Shown piece by piece: positions 16,589-23,986 of a DNA stretch of 47,561 nucleotides. This DNA is from a virus, in the IMG/VR virus record IMGVR_UViG_3300037202_000211, positions 1-47,561 of that record; one strand, written 5' to 3'. The translations under genes and the position numbers were made by a program. Every line of letters starts with the position of its first letter. The stretch's first letter is position 1. The notes beneath the pieces are model-generated. The model saw only the letters and a program-made list of their open reading frames with translations, did not search any database and was not told the origin of the DNA.

Positions 16589-16753
16589 ATGCGCTGCCCC
16601 GAATGCCTGAGCGACGCCGTCGCCGTCCGCGAGTACGACTTCGGGGTCTGCCGACAGACGGGCTATCACGATACCGGTGAGAGGTTTCGGTGTCGTGCCT
16701 GCGGTGCTACGGGTGACGTGGACGACCTCGTGGCGGAAGGACAGGAGTCATGA
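16589..16753 (+). CDS. Small zinc-ribbon protein, 54 residues
   Basis: A short gene from ATG 16589 to TGA 16753. It encodes a protein with two CxxC knuckles, 'RCPECLSD' near the start and 'FRCRACGATGDV' near residue 35, the spacing expected of a zinc ribbon. The remainder is acidic. Its function is unknown; small phage zinc ribbons often bind nucleic acid or proteins of the transcription machinery. No strong ribosome site is seen. The stop overlaps the next ATG (ATGA), which supports both genes being real. Confidence 0.65.
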   Translation: MRCPECLSDAVAVREYDFGVCRQTGYHDTGERFRCRACGATGDVDDLVAEGQES

Positions 16754-16935
16754 CAAAGAGGTCCATCGGCGGTCGGCACGTTGCGAAGGAGCGCGGACTC
16801 ATCCCGGCATGGTCCGGATGGCCGTTTGGGCGTGAGGTACGAAACACGATGGCCGCGCGCCGCAACCGCAACTCGCGGCGCATGACGAAGGAGAACAGCG
16901 AGCCGATGAAAGGACCGAAGCCATGCCAAACGTGA
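16750..16935 (+). CDS. Small basic hypothetical protein, 61 residues
   Basis: It starts in an ATGA overlap with the zinc-ribbon gene, with ACAGGAG just upstream, and its 3' end overlaps the next gene by 13 bases. It is rich in Arg, Lys and Asn ('RNTMAARRNRNSRRMTKE') and looks disordered. It could bind nucleic acid, but no family is recognised. The gene-chain arrangement is the main reason to accept it. Confidence 0.5.
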   Translation: MTKRSIGGRHVAKERGLIPAWSGWPFGREVRNTMAARRNRNSRRMTKENSEPMKGPKPCQT

Positions 16936-17213
16936 TCACACCCGAGATTCTGGCGGAGCGCGTTTGCCGGACGCTCGATCTACCCGTCAAGGACAACGCC
17001 GAGAACCTGACTGAGATCCTGTGGGTGGCACTCACTGAGACGCGCGACCAGGCGATCGGGGCGGCCAAGGCTGTCTGCCTGGAGATTGCGGAGGACGAAG
17101 CCGAGCGATGCCGCGGCGTAGGGGCGACGGTGGCGCAGCAGACGGCGTTGACCATCGCAGCGCGGATTCGCAAACGGCATGTCGAGGTGGCCGGCAGCAA
17201 TTCAGGGACCTGA
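16923..17213 (+). CDS. Hypothetical protein, 96 residues
   Basis: A small, mostly helical protein. The first half is 'LAERVCRTLDLPVKDNAENL' and the second half is rich in Ala and Glu, with 'AAKAVCLEIAEDEAERCRG'. There is no signal or membrane span. AAAGGA upstream of ATG 16923 supports the start. It is the last gene before a 127-base gap that precedes the C5 methyltransferase. No function can be given. Confidence 0.65.
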   Translation: MPNVITPEILAERVCRTLDLPVKDNAENLTEILWVALTETRDQAIGAAKAVCLEIAEDEAERCRGVGATVAQQTALTIAARIRKRHVEVAGSNSGT

Positions 17214-17274
17214 CTGGGCATTGGCGGCCGCGGCTTGAAATGTTGCGCAGTTTGCCTAGTCACATGGGTTTAAG

Positions 17275-17298
17275 CAGGTTGTCACTTCAGGTTGTCAC
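17275..17298 (+). promoter_or_regulatory. Tandem 11-bp repeat before the C5 methyltransferase gene
   Basis: CAGGTTGTCAC occurs twice with a 13-base period, about 45 bases before the methyltransferase start. Each copy also contains TTGTCA, one base from a consensus -35. A regulator-binding site controlling the methylase genes is plausible, but the evidence is only the repeat and its position. Confidence 0.4.
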
Positions 17299-17340
17299 CC
17301 CTCCCTGGAGCCACTTGGCCAGCCGCCAGCTTGGATTTCT

Positions 17341-18597
17341 TTGACTTACGGCAGCGTGTGTTCGGGCATTGAGGCTGTGACCGTGGCATGGGAGCCGCTG
17401 GGCTTCCGGCCGGCATGGTTTGCCGAGATCGATCCGTTTTGCTCCGCGCTCCTGGCGCACCGGCACCCGGGTGTTCCCAACCTTGGCGATTTCACGACCA
17501 TCGAAGAAAGCCGCCGTCCAATCGACATTCTGGCCGGAGGAACTCCGTGCCAGTCCTTCTCCCTCGCCGGAAGACGTGGCGGCCTGGAGGATGCGCGTGG
17601 CAACCTGGCCATCGAGTTTTGCCGGCTTGCTGGCCGACTGCGGCCTCGCTGGATCGTCTGGGAAAACGTCCCCGGTGTTCTGTCCTCGAACGGCGGGCGG
17701 GACTTCGGCTCCATCGTCGGGGCGCTGGCGGAACTCGGGTTTGGTTGCGCCTGGCGAGTGCTGGACGCTCAGTTTTTTGGAGTGCCCCAGCGGCGCCGTC
17801 GCGTCTTCGTTGTCGGACATCTTGGAGACTGGCGGCGTGCCGCAGCGGTACTTCTTGAGCGCGAAGGCCTGTGCAGGCATACTCCGGCGCGCCGCCAGAC
17901 GGGGGAAGGAATTACCCGCGATCTTGCGCCAAGCCTTACAGGAAGTGGCCGGGGAGTCGAACGAAACGGCGATTCGCGAGGGCAGGATCCGGTAGTCGCG
18001 GTGCACCACACCACAGGCAATGGCTACTGGCACGAAGGAGCGGGCACGCTCCGGGCACGCAAGCAGGAATCGCACGAGCATCTGGTCGCTTCGACGGGCA
18101 ATGTCTCGCGCTGTCTGAATGGGGGCGGCATGCACCGGATCGATTATGAGACGGAGACACTGGTGACGGCGTTCTCCGCGAAAGACCACGGAGCCGACGC
18201 GGGACCACTCGCGCCAACACTCCGCGCGATGCCGCACGACCGCAGCCATGCGAACGCGGGCGGCCAAGTCGCGGTGTGTTTCGAGAGTCGAGTTGCGCGA
18301 AACGGCAGGGGCGGTCCATCGGAAGTTGTGCCACCGCTCAAGGCTCAGTCCGGGGCGACTGGCCGGGGCGACGCCGCTCCGTTGCTTGCGGTTGGTGGGC
18401 CCCTGGCGGTCAGGCGATTGACCCCGCGCGAGTGCGAACGGTTACAGGGGATGCCGGACGATTACACGTTGATCCCATATCGCGGGAAGCCGGCAGCCGA
18501 CGGTCCCCGGTACCGGGCGATTGGAAACTCGATGGCGGTGCCAGTGATGCGGTGGATTGGCAGCCGAATTCAGATGGTGGACAGCATTGGCGGCTGA
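17341..18597 (+). CDS. DNA (cytosine-5) methyltransferase
   Basis: C5 methylase motifs appear in order: motif I 'YGSVCSGIEAVTVAWEPLG', motif IV 'GGTPCQSFS' with catalytic Cys70, motif VI 'WENVPG' (Glu108), motif VIII 'QRRRRVFVVG' (151-159), a long variable target-recognition region (about 170-365), and the motif X region 'RAIGNSMAVPV'. It would methylate cytosines in phage and host DNA, probably to evade restriction; no restriction enzyme gene is nearby. The 418 residues are usual for phage Dcm-like enzymes. The start is TTG 17341, which gives the family's usual beginning; no ATG or GTG could encode motif I intact. A ParB-methylase gene follows. Confidence 0.92.
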   Translation: MTYGSVCSGIEAVTVAWEPLGFRPAWFAEIDPFCSALLAHRHPGVPNLGDFTTIEESRRPIDILAGGTPCQSFSLAGRRGGLEDARGNLAIEFCRLAGRLRPRWIVWENVPGVLSSNGGRDFGSIVGALAELGFGCAWRVLDAQFFGVPQRRRRVFVVGHLGDWRRAAAVLLEREGLCRHTPARRQTGEGITRDLAPSLTGSGRGVERNGDSRGQDPVVAVHHTTGNGYWHEGAGTLRARKQESHEHLVASTGNVSRCLNGGGMHRIDYETETLVTAFSAKDHGADAGPLAPTLRAMPHDRSHANAGGQVAVCFESRVARNGRGGPSEVVPPLKAQSGATGRGDAAPLLAVGGPLAVRRLTPRECERLQGMPDDYTLIPYRGKPAADGPRYRAIGNSMAVPVMRWIGSRIQMVDSIGG

Positions 18598-18616
18598 AAC
18601 TCGTATCACGCCCGCC

Positions 18617-20080
18617 ATGGCGCGGCAAATCGAACTGTGGCCCGTCGAGCGGCTGGTGCCATACGCGAGGAATGCACGGACGCATTCGGACGATCAGATT
18701 GCCCAGATTGCAGCGAGCATCGTGGAGTTCGGGTTCAACAATCCGGTCCTGGTGGACACCAACGCCGGGATCATCGCCGGCCACGGTCGCCTGTTGGCCG
18801 CACGGAAGCTTGGGCTGGAGCGCGTGCCGGTGGTCGTCCTCGATCACCTCAGCGAGACGCAGAAGCGTGCGTACATACTCGCGGACAACCGAATCAGTGA
18901 GAACGCCGGGTGGGACGAAGATACGCTGGCAGCGGAACTCGGGGAACTTCAATCTGCCGACTGGCGGCTCGATCTACTGGGCTTCTCTGAGGAGGAACTC
19001 GCCAAGCTCCTGGCAGACACCGAGCCTGCGACAGAGGCTGCGGCGGCGGCGGAAGAAGAGATCCCCGAAGCGCCGGCGAACCCCGTAACGCGGGCCGGGG
19101 ACGTCTGGTTGATCGGAAAGCACCGGCTGATTTGCGGGGACTGCCGCGACCACGGTACGCGCGCACGAATGCTCGACGGGCAGAAGGCGAACGTAGTGAT
19201 TACCTCGCCGCCGTACGCTACGCAGCGGGAGTATGACCCTTCCAGCGGTTTCAAGCCGGTGCCGCCGGATGAGTATGTGGAGTGGTTCCGCGCGGTGGCC
19301 AGTGGGGTCGAAGCGGTGCTGGCACCGGACGGTTCCTACTTCCTGAACATCAAGGCGCACGCCGATGAGGGCGAGCGGAATTTGTACGTGATGGATTTGG
19401 TGCTGGCGCACCGGCGGCAGTGGGGCTGGCGCTTCGTGGACGAATTCTGCTGGCGCAAGACCGACAACGGCGTGCCGGGTGGTTGGGGGAATCGATTCAA
19501 GAACGCGTTCGAGCCCGTCTACCATTTCTGCCGCCAGCAGCAGATCAAATTCCGCCCCAAGGCGGTCGGGCATGAGTCGGAGGATTGCTTCGACTACAAC
19601 CCGAACAACCCGAAATCGACTTCCGGCAGCGGACTGCTCGGCACGGGGCCGCGCGGCGCAGCGGCCGATGGCGGCAAGAACCAGAGCGCGTGGCAACGGA
19701 GCCGGAGCAGCCTGTCCGACGATTCGGAAGGGCGCCACGCGGGTGTCGCGCGGCCTTCCAACGTGATCGAGGTCCGTACGGAGTCCGGTCAGGGATCGCA
19801 CTCAGCTCCGTTCCCACGCCCGCTCGTCGAGTTCTTCCTTCTGGCGTTCAGCGATGCCGGCGATGTGGTGTTCGATCCGTTCATGGGGTCGGGAACCACG
19901 ATGGCCGCGGCGGCGATGTTGGAACGCGTTGGCTATGGCTGTGAAATCAGCCCCGCCTACTGCGACGTGATCCTGCGCCGGATCATGAACCTGACCGGCG
20001 ATACAGCGATGCTCGCGGCAACGAAAGAGACATTCGCTGCGGTCGCCGAGTCGCGCGGCGTGCCCGCCGACAGGGCTTGA
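18617..20080 (+). CDS. ParB-domain/DNA methyltransferase fusion 1 (probable N4-cytosine or N6-adenine)
   Basis: The N-terminal ParB-like domain (about 1-110) has 'WPVERLVPYARNARTHSDDQ' and 'NAGIIAGHGRLLAARKLGLE'. The N4/N6 methylase domain has 'VVITSPPYATQ' (catalytic SPPY, near 195) before 'FDPFMGSGTTMAAAAMLERV' (SAM-binding, near 420), the beta-class order. SPPY is more usual in N4-cytosine enzymes. Such fusions are common in phages; the ParB part may help find or move along DNA. ATG 18617 is taken as the start. TTG 18587, which overlaps the C5 methylase stop, is a good alternative giving ten more residues. It is paralogous to the gene at 20989. Confidence 0.88.
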   Translation: MARQIELWPVERLVPYARNARTHSDDQIAQIAASIVEFGFNNPVLVDTNAGIIAGHGRLLAARKLGLERVPVVVLDHLSETQKRAYILADNRISENAGWDEDTLAAELGELQSADWRLDLLGFSEEELAKLLADTEPATEAAAAAEEEIPEAPANPVTRAGDVWLIGKHRLICGDCRDHGTRARMLDGQKANVVITSPPYATQREYDPSSGFKPVPPDEYVEWFRAVASGVEAVLAPDGSYFLNIKAHADEGERNLYVMDLVLAHRRQWGWRFVDEFCWRKTDNGVPGGWGNRFKNAFEPVYHFCRQQQIKFRPKAVGHESEDCFDYNPNNPKSTSGSGLLGTGPRGAAADGGKNQSAWQRSRSSLSDDSEGRHAGVARPSNVIEVRTESGQGSHSAPFPRPLVEFFLLAFSDAGDVVFDPFMGSGTTMAAAAMLERVGYGCEISPAYCDVILRRIMNLTGDTAMLAATKETFAAVAESRGVPADRA

Positions 20081-20113
20081 ACCGTTCTCAACAAGTTTGC
20101 AGCACCCAAAACA

Positions 20114-20135
20114 GCGGCCCGGCGATCCGGGCTGC
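20114..20135 (+). terminator. GC-rich hairpin after the first ParB-methylase gene
   Basis: GCGGCCCGG and CCGGGCTGC form a 9-bp stem (one G-T pair) with loop CGAT, 33 bases after the stop codon. No T-run follows, so it may only partly terminate transcription. Confidence 0.4.
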
Positions 20136-20176
20136 ATGACCCAAACCGCAACTCCAACCGAAAGGACTTTTCCCGT

Positions 20177-20692
20177 ATGGCCGAAACCAATCCCAATCTC
20201 TCCCCGTGCGTCACCCACCAGCCGAGCTTGCTGGGTGGCGCCGAAAACATCAAGCTGCTCTTCGACGAAGAGCTGGACAACCGCCGCGAAACCCTGGCCC
20301 GTCAGCGCGCGTGGGAAGCGGTATCGCTGGATCTGGCGCAGACCGCCAGCCGGCGCGCGCAGAACGCCGCCACGATCGACCACGCCATCAACGCCGGCAT
20401 CGTGTTGTCCGGCCAGGTGGGCACGACCGAGGGCCAGCAGACCGTATCGCCCGCCGGCACGGCGGCCAGCGAGACGACCAAGGGCGCCGTCGCCGCCGCC
20501 GGAGCTGGCGAGGCAGTAAGCGCCGAGGCCGTCACCGCCAACGTCGCGAACCTGTTCACGTCGCTGACGCCGGTGATCGCGAGCGCTCTGGCCGCCGCCA
20601 TCTCGCAGACCATCGCGGCCCTTGTGCCGGTGGTGGTGACCGCGTCCGGAGGGGCGTCAACCCCTTCCCAGACGCAGCCCAAGACCGCGTAG
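20177..20692 (+). CDS. Hypothetical phage protein, Ala/Thr-rich, 171 residues
   Basis: The first 65 residues are polar and helical ('LLFDEELDNRRETLARQRAW', 'AQTASRRAQNAATIDHAINA'). The rest is rich in Ala, Thr and Val, with a hydrophobic stretch near residues 120-155 ('TPVIASALAAAISQTIAALV'). That could be one membrane segment or an amphipathic helix, so a virion or holin-like role cannot be excluded. AAAGGA 10 bases before ATG 20177 supports the start. A GATCTCCC/GGGAGATC hairpin directly follows the stop. Confidence 0.65.
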   Translation: MAETNPNLSPCVTHQPSLLGGAENIKLLFDEELDNRRETLARQRAWEAVSLDLAQTASRRAQNAATIDHAINAGIVLSGQVGTTEGQQTVSPAGTAASETTKGAVAAAGAGEAVSAEAVTANVANLFTSLTPVIASALAAAISQTIAALVPVVVTASGGASTPSQTQPKTA

Positions 20693-20712
20693 ATCTCCCC
20701 ATACGGGAGATC
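20692..20712 (+). terminator. 8-bp hairpin at the end of the 171-residue gene
   Basis: GATCTCCC and GGGAGATC pair perfectly around a CATAC loop, beginning at the stop codon. There is no T-run. It may be a weak terminator or a processing or stability element before the 60-residue gene. Confidence 0.4.
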
Positions 20713-20793
20713 CCTACTGGGGGCGGTTGCGGACGCTTCGGCTCCGTGGCCGCCTCCAAGGGCCTTCTCGTAGGGACCAGAAAGGACAAGACG

Positions 20794-20976
20794 ATGAACT
20801 TTTTGCAAATCATTCAGACGATTCTCAGCGTGGCTCCCTCCGGCATTCAGTTGACGCAGGAGGTGGTGGCGCTCGTCCAGGCTATCGAAGCCGCTTTCAC
20901 CGCCGGTCAGACGCCGGCGACTCACCAGCAGGCCGTGGCGTCAGCTCTCGGCGCCCACCTTGCCAAGACCGCGTAA
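20794..20976 (+). CDS. Small hypothetical protein, 60 residues
   Basis: It lies inside a longer shadow frame (from 20206) but has its own ATG 20794 with AAAGGACAAG just upstream. The product begins 'NFLQIIQTILSVAPSGIQLT', an amphipathic or weakly hydrophobic helix, and continues as an Ala/Gln-rich helix. It could be a small virion or membrane-associated protein; no family was recognised. It is placed between two methylase genes, where phages often carry small accessory genes. Confidence 0.6.
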   Translation: MNFLQIIQTILSVAPSGIQLTQEVVALVQAIEAAFTAGQTPATHQQAVASALGAHLAKTA

Positions 20977-20988
20977 CTCCCCATCCAC

Positions 20989-22320
20989 ATGAAGACCGCG
21001 CACGATTCAACCACGAGTCAGGACAGTTCCGTGACACCTGAGCGTGTCTTGCGCGATCTTCTCGTGGAGCGCTGGCAGGTCGACCGCCTGATTCCCTACA
21101 TCCGCAATGCGAGGACGCATTCGGAGGAGCAGGTCGCGCAGGTCGCCGCCAGCATCGTCGAGTTCGGGTGGACGAATCCAATCCTGGTCGGTGCGGACGG
21201 AGTGATCATCGCCGGTCACGCGCGCCTGCTTGCCGCCCGGAAACTCGGGATGACCGAAGTCCCAGTCATCGTTCTGGATCATCTCACCGAAACACAGCGC
21301 CGCGCGCTGGTCATCGCAGACAATCGTCTGGCGATGAATGCCGGTTGGGACGAGGAGATGCTGCGGGTTGAACTGGAGTCGCTCCAGGTGGACGGCTTCA
21401 ATCTGGACATCGTCGGCTTCAGCGACGAGGAAATTGAAGCACTGCTCCAGGAGCCGGAAGAGGAGCGCGCCGGGAACACCGACGACGATGCAGTCCCGGA
21501 GACGCCGGAGACTGCAGTCACGGTCCCCGGCGATGTCTGGATTCTGGGTGAGCACCGTCTGCTTTGCGGCGACAGCACGCAGATGGAATCCGTGGAGAAG
21601 GTGCTTGCCGGCGGTCTTGCCGACATGGTCTTCACCGATCCGCCGTACAACGTGAACTACGGCGCGACGATGAAGGACAAGCTCCGCAAAAAGAACCGCA
21701 AGATCGCCAACGATAATCTGGGCGATGGCTTCGAGCAGTTCCTGCGGGACTCCTGCACGAACCTGTTGGCGGTGACCAAGGGCGCTATCTACATCTGCAT
21801 GTCGTCGTCGGAGATCCACACGCTGCAGCGGGTGTTCCGCGAGGCGGGTGGGCACTGGTCGACTTTCATCGTGTGGGCGAAGAACACTTTCACGATGGGG
21901 CGTTCCGATTACCAGCGCCAGTATGAACCGATCCTCTATGGATGGAAGGAAGGCACGGATCATTTCTGGTGCGGCGCCCGCGATCAGGGCGACGTGTGGT
22001 TCATCAAGAAGCCTTCGGTGAACGATCTGCACCCGACGATGAAGCCTGTGGAACTGGTGGAGCGCGCCATCAGGAACAGCAGCAAGGGCCGCGATACCGT
22101 GCTCGATCCGTTCGGCGGCTCTGGCACGACGTTGATCGCTTGCGAGAAGTCCGGCCGCCAGGCGCGCGTCATTGAGTTGGACCCGAAGTACTGCGATGTG
22201 ATTATCACCAGGTGGCAGGAGTTCACCGGTAAGCAGGCGCAGCACGCAGCGAACGGTCGCGCATTCGCGGACACGCACGAGTCAAACGAGGAGGATCGAT
22301 GCCAACCCCAGGAATCATAG
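20989..22320 (+). CDS. ParB-domain/DNA methyltransferase fusion 2 (probable N6-adenine)
   Basis: A 443-residue fusion with a ParB-like N-terminus ('QVDRLIPYIRNARTHSEEQ', 'DGVIIAGHARLLAARKLGM') that closely matches the gene at 18617. An N4/N6 methylase follows, with 'VFTDPPYNVNY' near 216 and 'VLDPFGGSGTTLIACEKSGR' near 372. DPPY points to N6-adenine rather than the SPPY of its paralogue, so the two may mark different bases. The N-terminal halves are much more alike than the C-terminal halves, suggesting duplication or shuffling with a swapped catalytic domain. ATG 20989 is the only clear start. Confidence 0.9.
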   Translation: MKTAHDSTTSQDSSVTPERVLRDLLVERWQVDRLIPYIRNARTHSEEQVAQVAASIVEFGWTNPILVGADGVIIAGHARLLAARKLGMTEVPVIVLDHLTETQRRALVIADNRLAMNAGWDEEMLRVELESLQVDGFNLDIVGFSDEEIEALLQEPEEERAGNTDDDAVPETPETAVTVPGDVWILGEHRLLCGDSTQMESVEKVLAGGLADMVFTDPPYNVNYGATMKDKLRKKNRKIANDNLGDGFEQFLRDSCTNLLAVTKGAIYICMSSSEIHTLQRVFREAGGHWSTFIVWAKNTFTMGRSDYQRQYEPILYGWKEGTDHFWCGARDQGDVWFIKKPSVNDLHPTMKPVELVERAIRNSSKGRDTVLDPFGGSGTTLIACEKSGRQARVIELDPKYCDVIITRWQEFTGKQAQHAANGRAFADTHESNEEDRCQPQES

Positions 22321-22463
22321 TGGCCGCGATGGCGGTCGCTCTGGTGGTAATCGGAGCACAGAAGACGGTGCATGGCGTGAAGAAGGTGGGTCACCAGATC
22401 GGATGCCTTGCGAAGACGGGCCACAAATGCCCGCCGAAGCCGCCGCCTGCAGCGAGGAAGTAG
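22299..22463 (+). CDS. Small single-pass membrane protein, 54 residues
   Basis: It overlaps the end of the methylase gene and has a strong ribosome site (GAGGAGG, 5 bases before ATG 22299). The N-terminal 20 residues, 'PGIIVAAMAVALVVIGAQ', form one membrane span or a signal anchor. The remainder is basic and Pro/Lys-rich, with two Cys. Size and layout fit a small phage membrane protein such as a holin helper or spanin-like part, but no lysis gene is nearby to confirm that. Confidence 0.6.
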   Translation: MPTPGIIVAAMAVALVVIGAQKTVHGVKKVGHQIGCLAKTGHKCPPKPPPAARK

Positions 22464-22627
22464 CAGGCGCGGCGCCGGATCTCCAACGTGAGATGGTGCG
22501 CTGCCGCACTGAGATCGCTGCCGTCGAAGCGTTGCTGCGCGGTGGGCACCCGGATGTCGCCGGCCTGTGTTTGGCACTCTCGGACTGGTCCGCCGAGCTA
22601 CGCATTCTGGAGAAAGAACGTGAATGA
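22403..22627 (+). CDS. Small hypothetical protein, 74 residues
   Basis: The C-terminal half has a conserved-looking helical part, 'ALLRGGHPDVAGLCLALSDW' followed by 'SAELRILEKERE'. The first 25 residues overlap the previous gene and may not be translated (ATG 22427 and ATG 22494 are alternatives). It overlaps the next GTG by 8 bases. Its function is unknown. It forms a tight group of three small genes with the two membrane proteins beside it. Confidence 0.55.
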   Translation: MPCEDGPQMPAEAAACSEEVAGAAPDLQREMVRCRTEIAAVEALLRGGHPDVAGLCLALSDWSAELRILEKERE

Positions 22628-22880
22628 TCATTTGTTTCAGATTCTGATCCCGGTGACCGGGCTGGTGTCCGGACTGATCGCGACCTATGTCAGCCTTCAG
22701 AATCGGGCGCTCCTCGCCGAGGTGCGTAGGGAGTTGGCCGAGTTGGAGAATCGCATCATTGCGCGGATCAACGGTACCTATGTCCGCGCGGGGGAATGCC
22801 AACTCCGGGAACAATTGGTCCACGAAAGACTCGCCGCCATCGCCGAGGATCTGAAGAACAGAAACGCCGCCGGCGATTAG
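22620..22880 (+). CDS. Membrane-anchored coiled-coil protein, 86 residues
   Basis: GTG 22620 starts 'NDHLFQILIPVTGLVSGLIA', one clear membrane span (about 5-24), followed by a charged helical region that looks like a coiled coil ('LAEVRRELAELENRIIAR'). This layout is seen in spanin-like and other small phage envelope proteins. A lysis role is possible but unproven. The frame is open upstream to 22488; that part is shadow of the 74-residue gene. The stop codon sits in the loop of a strong hairpin. Confidence 0.6.
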   Translation: MNDHLFQILIPVTGLVSGLIATYVSLQNRALLAEVRRELAELENRIIARINGTYVRAGECQLREQLVHERLAAIAEDLKNRNAAGD

Positions 22881-22896
22881 ACCGGCGGCGCGTTTC
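22861..22896. terminator. Convergent (bidirectional) terminator hairpin
   Basis: CGCCGCCGG (22865-22873) pairs perfectly with CCGGCGGCG (22882-22890) across an 8-base loop. The pairing nearly extends outward with AAA and TTT at the ends. It separates a + gene block ending at 22880 from the minus-strand operon ending at 22909, so it could stop transcription from both sides. Confidence 0.7.
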
Positions 22897-22908
22897 GATG
22901 CGGGGCTG

Positions 22909-23460
22909 TTACTGCGCAACCTTGTAAGCACGGATCCCATCGGAGCGCTTGAAGGATTCGACGGTGAGGCCCATCTTCTTTCCGAGGCTGCCGGAGATGA
23001 AGCCGCGGACGCTATGCGCCTGCCAGTCGGTAGCGGACATGATGTCAGCGAGCGTAGCGCCGTCCGGGCGTTTCAGCATGTCGAGGACGATGGCCTTCTT
23101 GCTGCCGTCGCGAGCCGTGGGCGTGGCGTCCTTGGCGGTGGCCGCCTTGGTCGCCTTGGCTTTCTTCGGCGCAACCGGGGCGGCCTGTGGCGCGGGGGTG
23201 GGCGTCAGGGCCTGGATGGCCTTCCAGATGCGCGCGACCGCCGTCTTGCGGTCGGTGAACTTCTTGACCGGCTTCAGTTCGCCGAAGGGCGGCGCGCCGG
23301 CGAAGGCGTTCCAGACTTCGACGAACCGCGTGATGGGCCAGTCGGCGGACAGCTTGGCGAACTCCTTTTCAGTGGTGAAACGATCTTGGCCTTCTGAAAT
23401 CTGCTCGGCGGCGGCGAAGGCAGTGATGTTGTTGTCGGTGTCTATGGTGAAAGTCGTCAT
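22909..23460 (-). CDS. DUF3489 family protein
   Basis: A 183-residue DUF3489 protein. The C-terminal 65 residues carry the family signature: 'SKKAIVLDMLKRPDGATLAD', then 'TDWQAHSVRGFISGSLGKKM' and 'YKVAQ'. This reads as a winged-helix-like DNA-binding domain. The N-terminal 65 residues form another small domain ('TEKEFAKLSADWPITRFVEV'), and the linker is Ala/Lys/Pro-rich. Its function is not established; the fold suggests a regulator. AGGAG precedes its ATG on the minus strand. It is the last gene of a three-gene minus-strand operon and ends next to the convergent hairpin. Confidence 0.88.
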   Translation of the reverse strand: MTTFTIDTDNNITAFAAAEQISEGQDRFTTEKEFAKLSADWPITRFVEVWNAFAGAPPFGELKPVKKFTDRKTAVARIWKAIQALTPTPAPQAAPVAPKKAKATKAATAKDATPTARDGSKKAIVLDMLKRPDGATLADIMSATDWQAHSVRGFISGSLGKKMGLTVESFKRSDGIRAYKVAQ

Positions 23461-23474
23461 GGTGGTCTCCTGTT

Positions 23475-23984
23475 TCAGAATTCGATCTCGTCGGCGATGC
23501 GGCGCGCCTCTTCTTCAGTGAGGCGTTTCAGGCCTCCCTGCTTGATCCATGCGTCAACGGCATCCTGGACAGCGTTCCAGAAGTCCGTCTCGTTGTTGTC
23601 GAAGGGACGCTCAAACGCCCCGCCGTAGCCGTTGGCGTCCGTGTAGTCGTGCAGTTCGCTGAAGGAGGCACAAGTGGCCGGTACGGTCCCGGAGGCGACA
23701 TCCGCGAGGATTTCGGCCTTGGCCCGTTCCACAACGCGGCGCAGTTCGTCGCCGCTGAAGTCCGGCAGGCGCGGGTTGCGGGGCTTTTCGATGCGCGCTT
23801 CTCCAGCTGGCTTGACCGCCGAGCGGAGACGGGCGGCTGTGCGGATGCGGATCTCGCGGCCGGTGGCGAGGTTGGTGCCGTACCATCCGCCGCGTGGGTG
23901 TTCGCGCGTGATGCGAACCCTGGCCAGCGTGCCGCTGACCTTCACGATGTAGGTCGTGCCGATTTGTACGTTGTGTTTCTGCAT
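23475..23984 (-). CDS. Hypothetical protein, 169 residues
   Basis: The start at 23984 ('MQKHNVQIGTTYIVKVSG') has GGAG just upstream; the longer frame from 24275 is shadow. The first 45 residues look like a small beta barrel that may bind nucleic acid ('VRITREHPRGGWYGTNLATG'). The C-terminal part is helical and acidic ('FDNNETDFWNAVQDAVDAWI'). No family was recognised. It is the middle gene of the minus-strand operon, with 2 bases to the upstream gene and 14 to the DUF3489 gene. Confidence 0.7.
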   Translation of the reverse strand: MQKHNVQIGTTYIVKVSGTLARVRITREHPRGGWYGTNLATGREIRIRTAARLRSAVKPAGEARIEKPRNPRLPDFSGDELRRVVERAKAEILADVASGTVPATCASFSELHDYTDANGYGGAFERPFDNNETDFWNAVQDAVDAWIKQGGLKRLTEEEARRIADEIEF

Positions 23985-23986
23985 GT

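Noticed and set aside
20177-20692. RebB-like (R-body) protein
   Set aside because: The Ala-rich composition is suggestive, but the RebB signature is absent and no other reb genes are nearby.
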